Assembly (NCBI GenBank): GCA_016795505.1 | Contig: JAEUHH010000116.1 | Span: 1-42,631, forward strand | DNA: 42,631 bases | Source: Verrucomicrobiales bacterium | GTDB taxonomy: Bacteria > Verrucomicrobiota > Verrucomicrobiia > Verrucomicrobiales > DEV007 | Direction: 5' to 3' | Shown: piece by piece, positions 25,539 to 34,271 of the stretch | How positions within the stretch are numbered: the first letter of the stretch is position 1 | Layout: each line of letters begins with the position of its first letter | Made by a program: the position numbers and the translations under genes | The notes under the pieces: model-generated | The model's database searches: none | What the model was told of the DNA's origin: nothing | What the model saw: the letters and a program-made list of their open reading frames with translations, nothing else

Positions 25539-25653
25539 TCCCGTGACTTCTCAACCATCCCTTTTCGGAGCAGACATGGCGAAATCTGGTTGGGGGCTGA
25601 TCTGAGACGCAGGAGTCGCTAGTTTCTCTGGAAATTTCAGGAGGGTTAGCCCA
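25539..25653 (+). promoter_or_regulatory. Upstream region of the Mrp operon
   Basis: 115 bp that should hold the operon promoter and the ribosome-binding site of the leader ORF. The Shine-Dalgarno AGGAGGG lies at 25639-25645, 8 nt before the leader ATG. No clear -35/-10 pair is visible. Confidence 0.35.
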
Positions 25654-25692
25654 ATGCGGGACAACCTGACTGCCGACCGACTGATACGATGA
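25654..25692 (+). CDS. Leader ORF (12 aa) translationally coupled to mrpA
   Basis: A short open frame [12 protein letters not shown] with the best Shine-Dalgarno in the area (AGGAGGG, 8 nt before its ATG). Its TGA (25690-25692) overlaps the mrpA ATG (25689-25691) as ATGA, the same arrangement used between the following mrp genes. mrpA has no SD of its own, so ribosomes probably reach it by terminating on this leader and restarting. The peptide itself has no recognisable function. Confidence 0.6.
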   Translation: MRDNLTADRLIR

Positions 25693-28484
25693 TTCACGAT
25701 TCGATCCATCCGGCCTGCCTGATTGGGGCTGCCTTTTTGATGGGAATCCTGGCTCCATTGATTAGCAGGGCGGTTAGTGGATGGGTGGGCGCGGTGGTTT
25801 GGGGAGCCTTCCCGGCCATCGCGTTCGGATATTTTCTGGCTGGCATCCCGGCCGAGCCGGGATCGGTTTGGCGGGATACACTGCCTTGGCTGTCGTCGTT
25901 CGGGATGGACTGGGACGTTTGGCTGTCTCCGCTGGGACGCATTCTGGCGCTGATGGTGACGGGTCTGGGGTTGGCGATCGCCCTCTACGGTGGCGGCTAC
26001 TTCAAGGATCGCGGGGAGAGAGGCCGTTTTTTTGCGTTCTTTTTTGTTTTCATGGGGGCAATGCTTGGTCTTGCGGTCACGGAGAACCTGTTGGTGCTGT
26101 TTGTGTTTTGGGAGTTGACCAGCGTGGCAAGCTTCCTCCTGATCGCGCATCATCATGGGCTGGATGAGTCGCGTCTGTCGGCCCGCGATGCGCTGATGGT
26201 GACGGGCACCGGTGGCTTGGCTTTGCTGGCGGGCATCCTGTTGCTGGGTGAGGCCGGAGGGAGCTTCCAGATTGGAGAATTGGCCGAGATGAGTGCCTCA
26301 ATTGGGGCTCATCCGCTGTATCCGGCGATTTTCTGCTGCATTTTCGCGGGAGCGATGACTAAGTCAGCGCAGGTGCCTTCGCATTTCTGGCTGCCGGGAG
26401 CGATGACCGCGCCGGCACCTGTCAGTGCTTATTTGCATTCGGCGACCATGGTAAAGGCCGGGGTCTTCCTGCTCGCCATCCTACACCCCGTGCTGGGAGG
26501 CACGGCCGAGTGGCGTTTCACGCTGTTGGTTTTCGGCGCCGCGACCATGACTTGGGGCGCCCTGGTTGCAATGGCCCAGACTGATTTGAAGCGCCTGCTG
26601 GCGTTCACGACGCTGAGTACGCTGGGCACCTTGACGATGCTGTTGGGCCTAGAGCAGACGCTGGCGGCCAAGGCGGTGGCGGTGTTGCTATTGGTGCACG
26701 CGCTCTACAAGGGAGCCCTGTTTTTGGTGGCCGGAGCCCTGGAGAAAGCCACCGGCACGCGCGACGTGAGACGTCTGGGCGGGCTGATGCGCACCATGCC
26801 TGGTCTGGGGGCGGCGGCCGTGCTTGCGGCCGCTTCGATGTCCGGGTTGCCTCCCTTCATCGGTTTCATCGCGAAGGAACTGGTCTTTGCGTTGAAATGG
26901 GAAACGCCCGTTGTCGGCTGGCTGTTGCTCGCCTGCGGCGTAGTGGCGGGCGCAGCCAATATCGTGGTGGCGCTGAAGGTGGGAGTGACGCCGTTCCTGG
27001 GGGGCGGTGAAGATTTGGCACGGGTGGAGAAGCTTCCGGGTTGGAGGCTTTGGTTGGGGCCGTCCGTGTTGGGAGCCATGAGCTTGCTGCTGGGCCTGTT
27101 CCCGGACCGGCTGCTGGGAGGGTTGGTGTCTGGTGCGGTGTCCCAGTTCCGGGCTGAGGAACCGACGATCAAGCTGGCTCTGTGGCATGGCATCAACCCG
27201 CCGCTGTTGATCAGTGTGTTCACCTTCATGGCGGGTTTGGGTGTCTATCTAGCCCGGAGGCGGATCCGGTCGACCGGACGTCATCTGTCGGAGCGCGTCG
27301 GTGGTTGGACCGCGCAGCAAGTTTTCCGGGCGGCTTTTCAACGGTTCCTGAACTTTGCGGGCCTCCTCACCACGTCTGCACGAAACGGAGGACTGGGCGG
27401 TATCGTGACGATCATGCTCACCGTGGCGGCGGCCGGAATGGTTTGGGCGCTTTGGCGGAGCGGGATCGAGGGGCTTTCGAAGGGAGTGTCACCGATCCGG
27501 TTGGATGCCTTGGTGGCGGTCGGCGTGACTGCGGTGGCGGCGTGGGGCGCGACTGTGGCGCGGGATAGAATGATGGCGATATTAAGCCTTGGCTGCGCCG
27601 GCTTCGGATTGGCGGCCATTTTCGCGGTTTTTGGCGCTCCGGATCTGGCCATCACCCAGATCGTGGTGGAAACGCTAACGCTGGCGTTTTTCGCGCTGGC
27701 CATCTATGGATTGCCCGCGATGATGGGAAGAAATGCCGCGGCCTGTTTGCCGGGTATGGTAGGAAAGAACATCCTGGCAGTCGGCATAGGCGTTCTCTTT
27801 TGCCTGCTAACTCTGCAGGCGCAGAGACCGGACCTTGTTGAGCCGGTCGGTCGGGAAATCGGGCGTTTGAGCTTGCCCGAGGGACACGGTCGAAATGTGG
27901 TGAACGTGATCCTGGTCGATTTTAGGGCCCTCGATACGTTGGGAGAGGTCGCGGTCCTCGCGATCGCAGCCCTGGGCGTGTCGGCCTTGCTGGGATCGGG
28001 CCGTTTGCGGAAGGAAGGCCCCGGGCAACGCCCCGTCCGCTCGGCGGTGTTGATCGCATCGGCTCGGTACACCGCGCCAGCGATGGTGGTCTTTTCCTTT
28101 TTCCTGCTACTGCGGGGGCACAATGAGCCGGGTGGGGGCTTCATTGGTGGCCTCGTTTTTGCGTCGGCTGCCATGCTGGGCCATCTGGCGCGCTTCGATG
28201 GTCGGCCTTCACTGCTGAGGCTCAAACCTGCGGCAGCCATCCTCTGCGGTCTGGCCTTGTCAGCTGTGTCCGGCCTGCCGGGGCTGACTATGGGGAGTGG
28301 CTATCTCAAAGCAGTCTGGGGTCCTGAGCTGTTTGTCCCTCTCGTCGGCGCGGTGAAGATCGGTACGCCGCTCTTGTTTGATATCGGCGTGTACTTGGTG
28401 GTTGCGGGCACCGTGCTCATGCTGTTTGAGGCGATGGTGTGCGCCGGGTCGCATCGTGGACGAAAGGAGGGATTGTGGACCTGA
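25689..28484 (+). CDS. mrpA: Mrp Na+/H+ antiporter subunit A fused with subunit B
   Basis: A 931-residue, many-helix membrane protein. The first two thirds are MrpA, related to Nuo[21 protein letters not shown] (the WE of the helix-5 proton site), [19 protein letters not shown] with a conserved Lys, and [13 protein letters not shown]. The C-terminal ~130 residues are MrpB, with [15 protein letters not shown], so A and B are one protein as in many Gram-negative six-gene operons. With the next five gene products it forms one hetero-oligomeric complex that exchanges Na+ for H+. Third codon positions are visibly less C-rich than in the genes before and after. Expression probably depends on the coupled leader ORF just upstream. 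Confidence 0.95.
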   Translation: MIHDSIHPACLIGAAFLMGILAPLISRAVSGWVGAVVWGAFPAIAFGYFLAGIPAEPGSVWRDTLPWLSSFGMDWDVWLSPLGRILALMVTGLGLAIALYGGGYFKDRGERGRFFAFFFVFMGAMLGLAVTENLLVLFVFWELTSVASFLLIAHHHGLDESRLSARDALMVTGTGGLALLAGILLLGEAGGSFQIGELAEMSASIGAHPLYPAIFCCIFAGAMTKSAQVPSHFWLPGAMTAPAPVSAYLHSATMVKAGVFLLAILHPVLGGTAEWRFTLLVFGAATMTWGALVAMAQTDLKRLLAFTTLSTLGTLTMLLGLEQTLAAKAVAVLLLVHALYKGALFLVAGALEKATGTRDVRRLGGLMRTMPGLGAAAVLAAASMSGLPPFIGFIAKELVFALKWETPVVGWLLLACGVVAGAANIVVALKVGVTPFLGGGEDLARVEKLPGWRLWLGPSVLGAMSLLLGLFPDRLLGGLVSGAVSQFRAEEPTIKLALWHGINPPLLISVFTFMAGLGVYLARRRIRSTGRHLSERVGGWTAQQVFRAAFQRFLNFAGLLTTSARNGGLGGIVTIMLTVAAAGMVWALWRSGIEGLSKGVSPIRLDALVAVGVTAVAAWGATVARDRMMAILSLGCAGFGLAAIFAVFGAPDLAITQIVVETLTLAFFALAIYGLPAMMGRNAAACLPGMVGKNILAVGIGVLFCLLTLQAQRPDLVEPVGREIGRLSLPEGHGRNVVNVILVDFRALDTLGEVAVLAIAALGVSALLGSGRLRKEGPGQRPVRSAVLIASARYTAPAMVVFSFFLLLRGHNEPGGGFIGGLVFASAAMLGHLARFDGRPSLLRLKPAAAILCGLALSAVSGLPGLTMGSGYLKAVWGPELFVPLVGAVKIGTPLLFDIGVYLVVAGTVLMLFEAMVCAGSHRGRKEGLWT

Positions 28485-28813
28485 TTCTCCCCATTCTGGT
28501 GGGATTGCTGGCCGCTTTGGGCGCCGCATCGATGCAGAGCGGCGACCTGTTCCGGCTGCTGATCGGTCTCGTATTGCTTGGGCAGGCTGCGAATCTGCTG
28601 GTGTTTACAGCGGCGGGCCTTGGCGACGGTACGCCTCCGGTGGTGCAGATTGGGGAACGTTTGCCGGGGGACGGAAGCGGCGATCCACTGGCGCAGGCAT
28701 TGGTACTCACGGCGATTGTGATCGGCTTTGGGGTGTTGGCCTTTTGCCTGGCGTTGTTGAGCCTCGGCAGGGTGGGGGAAGACATGTCGAACAGGAAGGG
28801 AGGCCGTGAATGA
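28475..28813 (+). CDS. mrpC: Mrp Na+/H+ antiporter subunit C
   Basis: A 112-residue NuoK-like subunit with three membrane helices. The GTG at 28475 was chosen because AAAGGAGG lies 4 nt before it and the protein then begins with the expected hydrophobic [16 protein letters not shown]; a longer frame from 28439 would add 12 polar residues. Helices: [37 protein letters not shown] (the family segment) and [20 protein letters not shown] ([14 protein letters not shown] is the MrpC signature). It starts 10 bases inside mrpA and ends inside the mrpD start (ATGA). Confidence 0.93.
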   Translation: MDLILPILVGLLAALGAASMQSGDLFRLLIGLVLLGQAANLLVFTAAGLGDGTPPVVQIGERLPGDGSGDPLAQALVLTAIVIGFGVLAFCLALLSLGRVGEDMSNRKGGRE

Positions 28814-30309
28814 CCGCGGAACTGCTGCTTTCCATGCCGGTCGTTTTACCGCTCGCCTCTGGCTTGGTTTTGCTGATGGGTCGGGACTGTCCCGTGTGGC
28901 AGCGATTCGGATTGGTCGTGGCAACGGCTCTCCATGCTGTCGCGGCGTTGGCCCTGACTCAACGGGTGATCGGTGACGGTGAGGTATTGGAGATGGCGCT
29001 GGGCGGCTGGAAGGCGCCGGTGGGAATCGCTTTTCGTGCCGATATCCTGTCCGCGATGATGGTGCTGGTCTCGTCTATGGTAGCTCTGGCAGGGGCTGTC
29101 TATGCGACAGCCGAGATCGGCAGGACGGTGTGGCGCCGACGCTATGCCTTCTTTTATTTGTTGCTTCTGGCTGGGATCTCTGGCGCGTTTCTCACCGGGG
29201 ATCTTTTCAATCTTTTTGTATGGTTCGAGACCATGTTGATGGCATCGTTCGCGTTGATGGCGCTCGGGCGACGGCGGCGGACGCGTTCGGAAACGATCGT
29301 TTACATCGCGGTAAATGCCCTGTCGTCTTTTTTCTTTCTGGCTGGGCTCGGCCTTTTTTACGGCGCGTTGGGCAGTCTGAACCTGACGCACATCGCCGAT
29401 CAATTGGCGATGACCGGCGAGCCGGCCGACTGGACCGAATTGTATGGCGGCGCCGTCCTGCTGCTGTTGGCCTTTGGTACTAAAGCCGGCGCATTTCCCT
29501 TGTTTTTTTGGCTTCCGGACTCCTATCCGCAGACGGGCATTGCCACATCGGCGGTCTTTGGGGGACTACTCACGAAAGTGGGAGTTTACTCGCTTTACCG
29601 GGTTTTTGGAGGCACTCTGGGCTTTCTCTCTGCGGATTGGGGACCGCTTTTCCTGGGGGTCGGCGCTGCTACGATGATCGTCGGCGTGCTCGGAGCTGCG
29701 AGCCGGGCGCACCTCCGGGAGATCCTTTCTTGGCACATCATTAGCCAGATCGGATACCTGATCCTGGGGCTGGGAATCTTCACCGCGGGTTCGATCGGAG
29801 CGGGTATTTTCTACACCGTGCATCACATCGTGGTTAAGGCGAATCTGTTTTTCGCATCCGGGTTGATCGCACGTGCGGGAGGCTCAGAAAAGCTGGCAGC
29901 GATCGGAGGGTTGCTGCGCACTCATCCCATACTGGCATTTCTTTTCGCCATTCCCGCCCTGTCGCTCGCCGGTATTCCGCCCCTCTCCGGCTTTTTTGCC
30001 AAGTGGCTGCTCGTGAGAGAGGCCTTTCGGGCAGAGGAGTGGATTTGGGCCGGATCCGCCCTCGCGGTCGGGGCATTGACTCTGTTCTCCATGGCAAAGA
30101 TCTGGTCCGAGGCCTTTTGGAAGGACAGTCCGCGGCGCTTTTTCAAAAGCAGAGCGCTCCCCCTGGTACAGGTGGCCACGGTGTTCACGCTCGGTCTGGC
30201 CACTGTCACGATCGGACTCGCTTCGGAATACCTGTTTCACCTCTCCACTCTCGCTGCCGGGCAAGTCGTTGGCCGCGATCCCACCGTCAATTTGCCGACC
30301 ACCCCATGA
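28810..30309 (+). CDS. mrpD: Mrp Na+/H+ antiporter subunit D
   Basis: A 499-residue NuoN-like subunit with about 14 membrane helices. Key segments are LFNLFVWFETMLMASFALMAL (Glu of the proton path, FWFE-type), TKAGAFPLFFWLPDSYPQTG, with a conserved Lys in the TKAG motif, TSAVFGGLLTKVGVYSLYRV and HIVVKANLFFASGLI. With MrpA it provides the antiporter-like channels of the complex. Start and stop overlap both neighbours by 4 bases (ATGA), so translation is coupled. Codon use is less C-rich than in flanking genes. Confidence 0.95.
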   Translation: MTAELLLSMPVVLPLASGLVLLMGRDCPVWQRFGLVVATALHAVAALALTQRVIGDGEVLEMALGGWKAPVGIAFRADILSAMMVLVSSMVALAGAVYATAEIGRTVWRRRYAFFYLLLLAGISGAFLTGDLFNLFVWFETMLMASFALMALGRRRRTRSETIVYIAVNALSSFFFLAGLGLFYGALGSLNLTHIADQLAMTGEPADWTELYGGAVLLLLAFGTKAGAFPLFFWLPDSYPQTGIATSAVFGGLLTKVGVYSLYRVFGGTLGFLSADWGPLFLGVGAATMIVGVLGAASRAHLREILSWHIISQIGYLILGLGIFTAGSIGAGIFYTVHHIVVKANLFFASGLIARAGGSEKLAAIGGLLRTHPILAFLFAIPALSLAGIPPLSGFFAKWLLVREAFRAEEWIWAGSALAVGALTLFSMAKIWSEAFWKDSPRRFFKSRALPLVQVATVFTLGLATVTIGLASEYLFHLSTLAAGQVVGRDPTVNLPTTP

Positions 30310-30617
30310 AACTGATTCGCCTGCTTGCCTCTTATACCTGGGATTTTGTCCGGGCCAATGCCGTCATCGCCCGCCAGGTATTGTCGCCCCGCCTCGAAGT
30401 GAGGCCGGAAACCGTCGTCATTCCGACCGAGGCGCGTGAGCCCTATGAGGTGCTGGCCCTGTCGAACCTCATCACCTTCACGCCCGGTACCCTGGTGCTG
30501 GACTTCGAGCCGGGAAAGTATATCACGGTCCACGTTTTGAATGATGCGGCGGGGGCGGAAGCAACCATCAAAGAGCGTCTTGAGCAGCCTCTGCTCGCGG
30601 TCCTACGGAAGCCATGA
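30306..30617 (+). CDS. mrpE: Mrp Na+/H+ antiporter subunit E, short form
   Basis: A 103-residue protein starting MKLIRLLASYTWDFVRANAV directly at the ATGA overlap with mrpD. It keeps the MrpE-typical segments IARQVLSPRLEVRPETVVIP and NLITFTPGTLVLDFEPG, plus a short C-terminal ERLEQPLLAVLRK. Usual MrpE proteins are about 150-160 residues and have two extra N-terminal helices, which are missing here; short versions exist in other bacteria. No upstream in-frame candidate restores them. The stop overlaps mrpF by 4 bases. Confidence 0.9.
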   Translation: MKLIRLLASYTWDFVRANAVIARQVLSPRLEVRPETVVIPTEAREPYEVLALSNLITFTPGTLVLDFEPGKYITVHVLNDAAGAEATIKERLEQPLLAVLRKP

Positions 30618-30913
30618 TTGCCATCGCTCACTCGGTTTTCATCGTTCTGGTCGCGGGAGCGATCGGTTGCGCGTTGTGGCGCCTGTGGAAGGGGCCGACG
30701 ACCGCGGACCGGATCAACGCCGCCGATGTGATCGCCCTTTGCTGCGTGGGACTGGCCGTGGGGCATGGCTGGCTGCACGGAGATCCGCTCTGGCTCGATA
30801 TCGCCATGGTGGCTGGGTTGATTCTTTTTGTTGGCACCGTGGCCGTCGCCCTGCTCATCGACCCGCGGCATCTCAGATACGGAAGCCCACCCGGAGACGA
30901 ACCCCATGAATGA
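30614..30913 (+). CDS. mrpF: Mrp Na+/H+ antiporter subunit F
   Basis: A 99-residue subunit with three membrane helices and the family loop RLWKGPTTADRINAADVIAL, whose Asp is conserved, followed by WLDIAMVAGLILFVGTVAVA. MrpF is part of the small-subunit module and has been linked to cholate or other solute efflux in some bacteria. The start overlaps mrpE by 4 bases, the end overlaps mrpG by 8. Confidence 0.94.
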   Translation: MIAIAHSVFIVLVAGAIGCALWRLWKGPTTADRINAADVIALCCVGLAVGHGWLHGDPLWLDIAMVAGLILFVGTVAVALLIDPRHLRYGSPPGDEPHE

Positions 30914-31208
30914 TTTCTTTTCAGCCCTGCTCTTGTGCGGTGCCGGCTTCTTCGCCTTTGTGGCCGGGGTGGGACTCGTGCGTTTTCGTGACTTGCCGTG
31001 TCGGATGCATGCCGCAACCAAAACGGCTGGAGCGGCGTTCGCCCTGGTTCTCGCCTCCATGATCTTGAGGGTTCCTGACTGGGGCACCCTCTTGAAGGCG
31101 TTCGTCGCTCTCGGGTTCGCCTTTCTCACCCTGCCCGTCGCCGCCCACCTCTTGGGCAGAGGCGGAGCTGGCGACAATCAAGCCGATGCCTCGGGCGAGG
31201 ACTCGTAG
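30906..31208 (+). CDS. mrpG: Mrp Na+/H+ antiporter subunit G
   Basis: A 100-residue subunit with three helices and the diagnostic GLVRFRDLPCRMHAATKTA (VRxxDxxxRxHAxTK). The ATG at 30906 lies in the 8-base overlap with mrpF. The C-terminus is hydrophilic and acidic (ADASGEDS). It closes the operon; no terminator hairpin is clear before ldhA, which starts 98 bp later. Confidence 0.93.
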   Translation: MNDFFSALLLCGAGFFAFVAGVGLVRFRDLPCRMHAATKTAGAAFALVLASMILRVPDWGTLLKAFVALGFAFLTLPVAAHLLGRGGAGDNQADASGEDS

Positions 31209-31306
31209 TGGTCGGCTGGCTCCTGGCGGCATTGCCACCGCAGGACGTTGCGGCGCTACTACCCTGGCCCTACTCTTTTCAGAAGACCCATTCGACACTG
31301 CCAAAG

Positions 31307-32308
31307 ATGATGACCGCCTCCTTCTACGACACCAAACCCTACGACCGCGAACACCTGCTGGCGGCTCCCGGAGCCGACCGGGTGGCGTGGCGCTTCCATG
31401 AGTTCCGGTTGAATGCCGAGACCGCGGCCACGGCGGCGGGTGCCGATTCCGTCTGTGCCTTCGTCAACGACGCGCTCGACCGCCCCTGCCTCGAAGTCCT
31501 CGCCGCCCATGGCGTGCGCCATGTCGCGCTGCGGTGCGCCGGTTTCAACAACGTCGATCTGGCTGCTGCCGACGCGTGCGGCATCGCGATCACCCGCGTG
31601 CCCGCCTACTCCCCGCATGCCGTGGCCGAGCACACCGTGGCGTTGCTGCTCACTCTGAACCGCCGCATCCACCGGGCGCACAACCGGGTGCGGGAATTCA
31701 ACTTCTCCCTCGCGGGCTTGGTCGGCTTCGACCTGCATGGCAAGACCGTCGGCATCGTCGGCACCGGCAAGATCGGCCGGTGCGCGGCCGCGATCTTCCG
31801 CGGCTTCGGCTGCCGGGTCGTGGCCCACGATCCCTATCCGGACGACATCTGGGCGGCGGAATGTGGCATCGCCTACCTGCCGCTCCCGGATCTGCTGGAA
31901 GCCGCCGATGTGGTTTCACTGCACCTGCCCCTGACGCCGGAAAGCCACCACCTGCTCGACACCGCCACGCTCAATCGGATGAAGCCCGGGGCCTACCTGA
32001 TCAACACGAGCCGGGGCAAGCTCATCGACACCGGCGCCCTGCTCGACTGCCTCAAGTCGGGTCGCCTCGGCGGAGTCTGTCTCGACGTTTACGAGGAGGA
32101 GGAGGGCATTTTTTTCGAGGATCACTCGGACCGCGGTCTCGACGACGATGATCTCGCCCGGCTGCTTGGATTTCCCAATGTGCTGGTCACGTCGCACCAG
32201 GCTTTCCTCACCCGCGAGGCCCTGGGGGAGATCGCCCGCGTCACGGTGGGCAACATCCTCGCCGCCGCCCGGCGGGATTGGCTGCCGGGCACGCTGTTGA
32301 CGACCTGA
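31307..32308 (+). CDS. ldhA: D-lactate dehydrogenase (D-2-hydroxyacid dehydrogenase)
   Basis: A 333-residue NAD-dependent enzyme that reduces pyruvate to D-lactate. It begins MMTASFYDTKPYDREHL, the usual LdhA N-terminus, which is why the ATG at 31307 was preferred over the in-frame GTG at 31208 inside mrpG. Cofactor site VGIVGTGKIGRCAAAIFRGF; catalytic Arg in NTSRGKLIDTGAL, Glu in LDVYEEEEGIFFED, His in TSHQAFLT. It lies downstream of the Mrp operon on the same strand, so a shared response to acid or fermentative stress is possible, but that is inference. Confidence 0.92.
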   Translation: MMTASFYDTKPYDREHLLAAPGADRVAWRFHEFRLNAETAATAAGADSVCAFVNDALDRPCLEVLAAHGVRHVALRCAGFNNVDLAAADACGIAITRVPAYSPHAVAEHTVALLLTLNRRIHRAHNRVREFNFSLAGLVGFDLHGKTVGIVGTGKIGRCAAAIFRGFGCRVVAHDPYPDDIWAAECGIAYLPLPDLLEAADVVSLHLPLTPESHHLLDTATLNRMKPGAYLINTSRGKLIDTGALLDCLKSGRLGGVCLDVYEEEEGIFFEDHSDRGLDDDDLARLLGFPNVLVTSHQAFLTREALGEIARVTVGNILAAARRDWLPGTLLTT

Positions 32309-32313
32309 ATCGT

Positions 32314-32883
32314 CTAGGGCCGGCTCTGGGCGGGCGTTCGGCAATGGCGGAAAATCGCGATCGCGGCGATCAGGGAGACCGCAGTGAGGCCTGCCTGCAT
32401 GGATCGCTCGGCGACGAAGCCCTGCGGTTGCAGTTGGGACTCGACTGCGGAGCCGGCGATGGCGAGGAGCAGCAGGTCCGACCACAGCAGCTTGAACCGC
32501 AACATTTTCCCCGCCGGCCACATGCCATGGATGAGCAAGCCGGCAAACGCGGCCAGGAGGACGAGCATCGCCGCCACCCAGCCGAGGGGAATGTCGCCGA
32601 TTTTCACCACCCAGTCGTTGGAGTAGCCCGCGATCGCGAGGATGAGTGCCTCTCCGACGCGCCCGGCGGCCACGACGCGGCGCGATACCGGGGCGCCTGG
32701 CAACAACGCGGCGCGTTCGGCCCGTCGATGGGCCACCAGAGCGATCGCGGCTCCCAACCAGATGGCCATGGCAGCAGGCCGGGACTCGGCCGCGCTGGCG
32801 AAATAGAGGCAGACGGAGCAGACCAGCGCGGAACCGAAAATCGCCGCCAGAGAGACGCGGATGGCAGGAATGGAGGGAGACAT
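32314..32883 (-). CDS. Membrane protein of unknown function
   Basis: A 189-residue protein with about five hydrophobic segments (IRVSLAAIFGSALVCSVCLY, MAIWLGAAIALVAHR, VGEALILAIAGYS, GWVAAMLVLLAAFAGLLIHG, LLWSDLLLLAIAGSAVES). I do not recognise it. The stretch RRVVAAGRVGEALILAIAGYS faintly recalls the region after the catalytic motif of CDP-alcohol phosphatidyltransferases, but the DGxxARxxxxxxxxGxxxDxxxD motif is absent. It is the last gene of a minus-strand run and is 54 bp after the preceding gene. Its end lies 5 bp from the convergent ldhA stop. Confidence 0.65.
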   Translation of the reverse strand: MSPSIPAIRVSLAAIFGSALVCSVCLYFASAAESRPAAMAIWLGAAIALVAHRRAERAALLPGAPVSRRVVAAGRVGEALILAIAGYSNDWVVKIGDIPLGWVAAMLVLLAAFAGLLIHGMWPAGKMLRFKLLWSDLLLLAIAGSAVESQLQPQGFVAERSMQAGLTAVSLIAAIAIFRHCRTPAQSRP

Positions 32884-32937
32884 GGCCTCAATGTGCCGCG
32901 GAACGGCGCGGGAGCAATTCGCTCGGCCGAGGCGCGA

Positions 32938-33579
32938 TCACACCAGAGACAAGCGGGGCTGCCGGTCCGGCGCGCACTCGACGCCGACCGGTCGGAGAAA
33001 GGTCTCCACGGACAGCCGGTAGGTGTCCCGGCCATCGGCCTGCACAGCAAAGACCCGTTCAGGCGACACTGCCTGCCGGAGACCCCGCACCGCGCCGACA
33101 AACTCGATCCGCGAGTCGAATTCGCGCTGCCCCAGGGGGTCCCAGCAGTCGTTGACATAGACCGGCACGGTCTCGCTGAAAATGTCGATGCGCACGATGG
33201 CAAACAGGGCACTCAGACCGGTCTCCAGGGCACAACCGAGCCGTGGATCGAGCCGGAATGACCGATCCGCATCCTCCCGCAGTGCGGCGGGCGGATCGAG
33301 GTCCGCGTGGAGTCGTTGCAACTCGTAGTTATCCGGCGCGACGGCTTCCGGTCTCAGGTAAATCGGAAAGGGATCGCCTGTCCCTCCCCGGCCGGGGTGG
33401 GCGGTGAGGAGCAGGCCGCGGGCACTGATGCGGGTCTGCGGCGTCTCGCTTTCCAGCCGCAGCAGCCCGTCGACCAGTTGGCAGGTCAGACTTTTCCCGA
33501 GCACCGCCCGCAGCACGGACAGGGTGTCCTCGTCGAGTCGGCCGAGATCGGCGGGTAATTCGCAGGCGTCGGAATCCAT
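32938..33579 (-). CDS. Hypothetical protein (213 aa)
   Basis: I do not recognise this protein. It begins MDSDACELPADLGRLDED, has no membrane segment, and contains a hydrophobic core pattern such as FAIVRIDIFSETVPVYVNDCW and RVFAVQADGRDTYRLSVETF, suggesting a beta-rich soluble fold. The start at 33579 was used because the longer open frame to 33852 would only overlap the CBM-like gene in another frame. It lies 61 bp after that gene on the same strand and is probably co-transcribed with it. Confidence 0.6.
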   Translation of the reverse strand: MDSDACELPADLGRLDEDTLSVLRAVLGKSLTCQLVDGLLRLESETPQTRISARGLLLTAHPGRGGTGDPFPIYLRPEAVAPDNYELQRLHADLDPPAALREDADRSFRLDPRLGCALETGLSALFAIVRIDIFSETVPVYVNDCWDPLGQREFDSRIEFVGAVRGLRQAVSPERVFAVQADGRDTYRLSVETFLRPVGVECAPDRQPRLSLV

Positions 33580-33640
33580 CGCCCAACTGACCGCGATCCC
33601 GAGGCAAAGACAAGCCCGGCGTCCTTCGCGGGCCGGGTGA

Positions 33641-34213
33641 TCATCGGTCCCGGGACGGCCCCAGTTCCACGAGTTCCAATTCGTCGAACCAGGCGACTCC
33701 CGCGGCCATGCTGGAATTGTGTCCCAGCCGTGGACCGATCTTGATCTCCTGCAAGGGGCCTGTCTCGAACTCCAGCTCGACCTTCTTCCACCGTTGATCG
33801 CCCGTGATGGACTCCGTTTTCTCGAACCCGCCGAACAGCGAGAGGGTCGCACCCGTGCCCTTCACCTGCACGTCTTTCGTCATGATGTAGCCGGTCAGGC
33901 GGTAGCGGGTCTTCGGCTTCACGGGGACGGTCTGGGTGAGAAAGCTGTCATCGCCACCGGCTGGATTCTCGATGCGGATGCTGGAGCGTCCTTCGCGATG
34001 CACCTCATTGTCGACCGACACCTGGCCCTTTTTGTTCCAGGAGGAAAAATCCCAACCCTGTTGTCCTTCCTCGAACGAGGCATTCTTCAGGATGTTGGGA
34101 CGGCCCTGCTGGGCGGTCAGGATGCCGGCTGCCAGAACCGGCAGCGACAGGGAGAGGATGACGGAGCGAAAGCCGGAGGACTTCGTGCGGACGGCGCGTC
34201 GGGCGGTTTTCAT
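33641..34213 (-). CDS. Secreted carbohydrate-binding-like protein (CBM_4_9 type)
   Basis: A 190-residue exported protein. A basic N-terminus and hydrophobic segment (GFRSVILSLSLPVLAAGIL) form the signal, and the mature part is a beta-sandwich module: ILKNASFEEGQQGWDFSSW is the typical entry of CBM4/9-like domains, followed by SIRIENPAGGDDSFLTQTV, YRLTGYIMTKDV and GVAWFDELELVEL at the end. Such modules bind glycans, here probably on the cell surface or in the periplasm; no catalytic domain is attached. The ATG at 34213 has AAGG 5 nt upstream; an in-frame ATG at 34231 is also possible. It lies 58 bp after the DUF1501 gene. Confidence 0.75.
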   Translation of the reverse strand: MKTARRAVRTKSSGFRSVILSLSLPVLAAGILTAQQGRPNILKNASFEEGQQGWDFSSWNKKGQVSVDNEVHREGRSSIRIENPAGGDDSFLTQTVPVKPKTRYRLTGYIMTKDVQVKGTGATLSLFGGFEKTESITGDQRWKKVELEFETGPLQEIKIGPRLGHNSSMAAGVAWFDELELVELGPSRDR

Positions 34214-34271
34214 AACCACCTTTTTACCCATAGGTGACGGACGAGTCAACCGCGGATTCCGGGCGGACCCG

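Noticed and set aside
32314-32883. CDP-alcohol phosphatidyltransferase
   Set aside because: Only a weak likeness near GRVGEALILAIAGYS; the catalytic Asp motif is missing.
33580-33852. N-terminal extension of the 213-residue hypothetical protein
   Set aside because: It overlaps the CBM-like gene in another frame and reads as Arg/Ser/Trp-rich shadow sequence.
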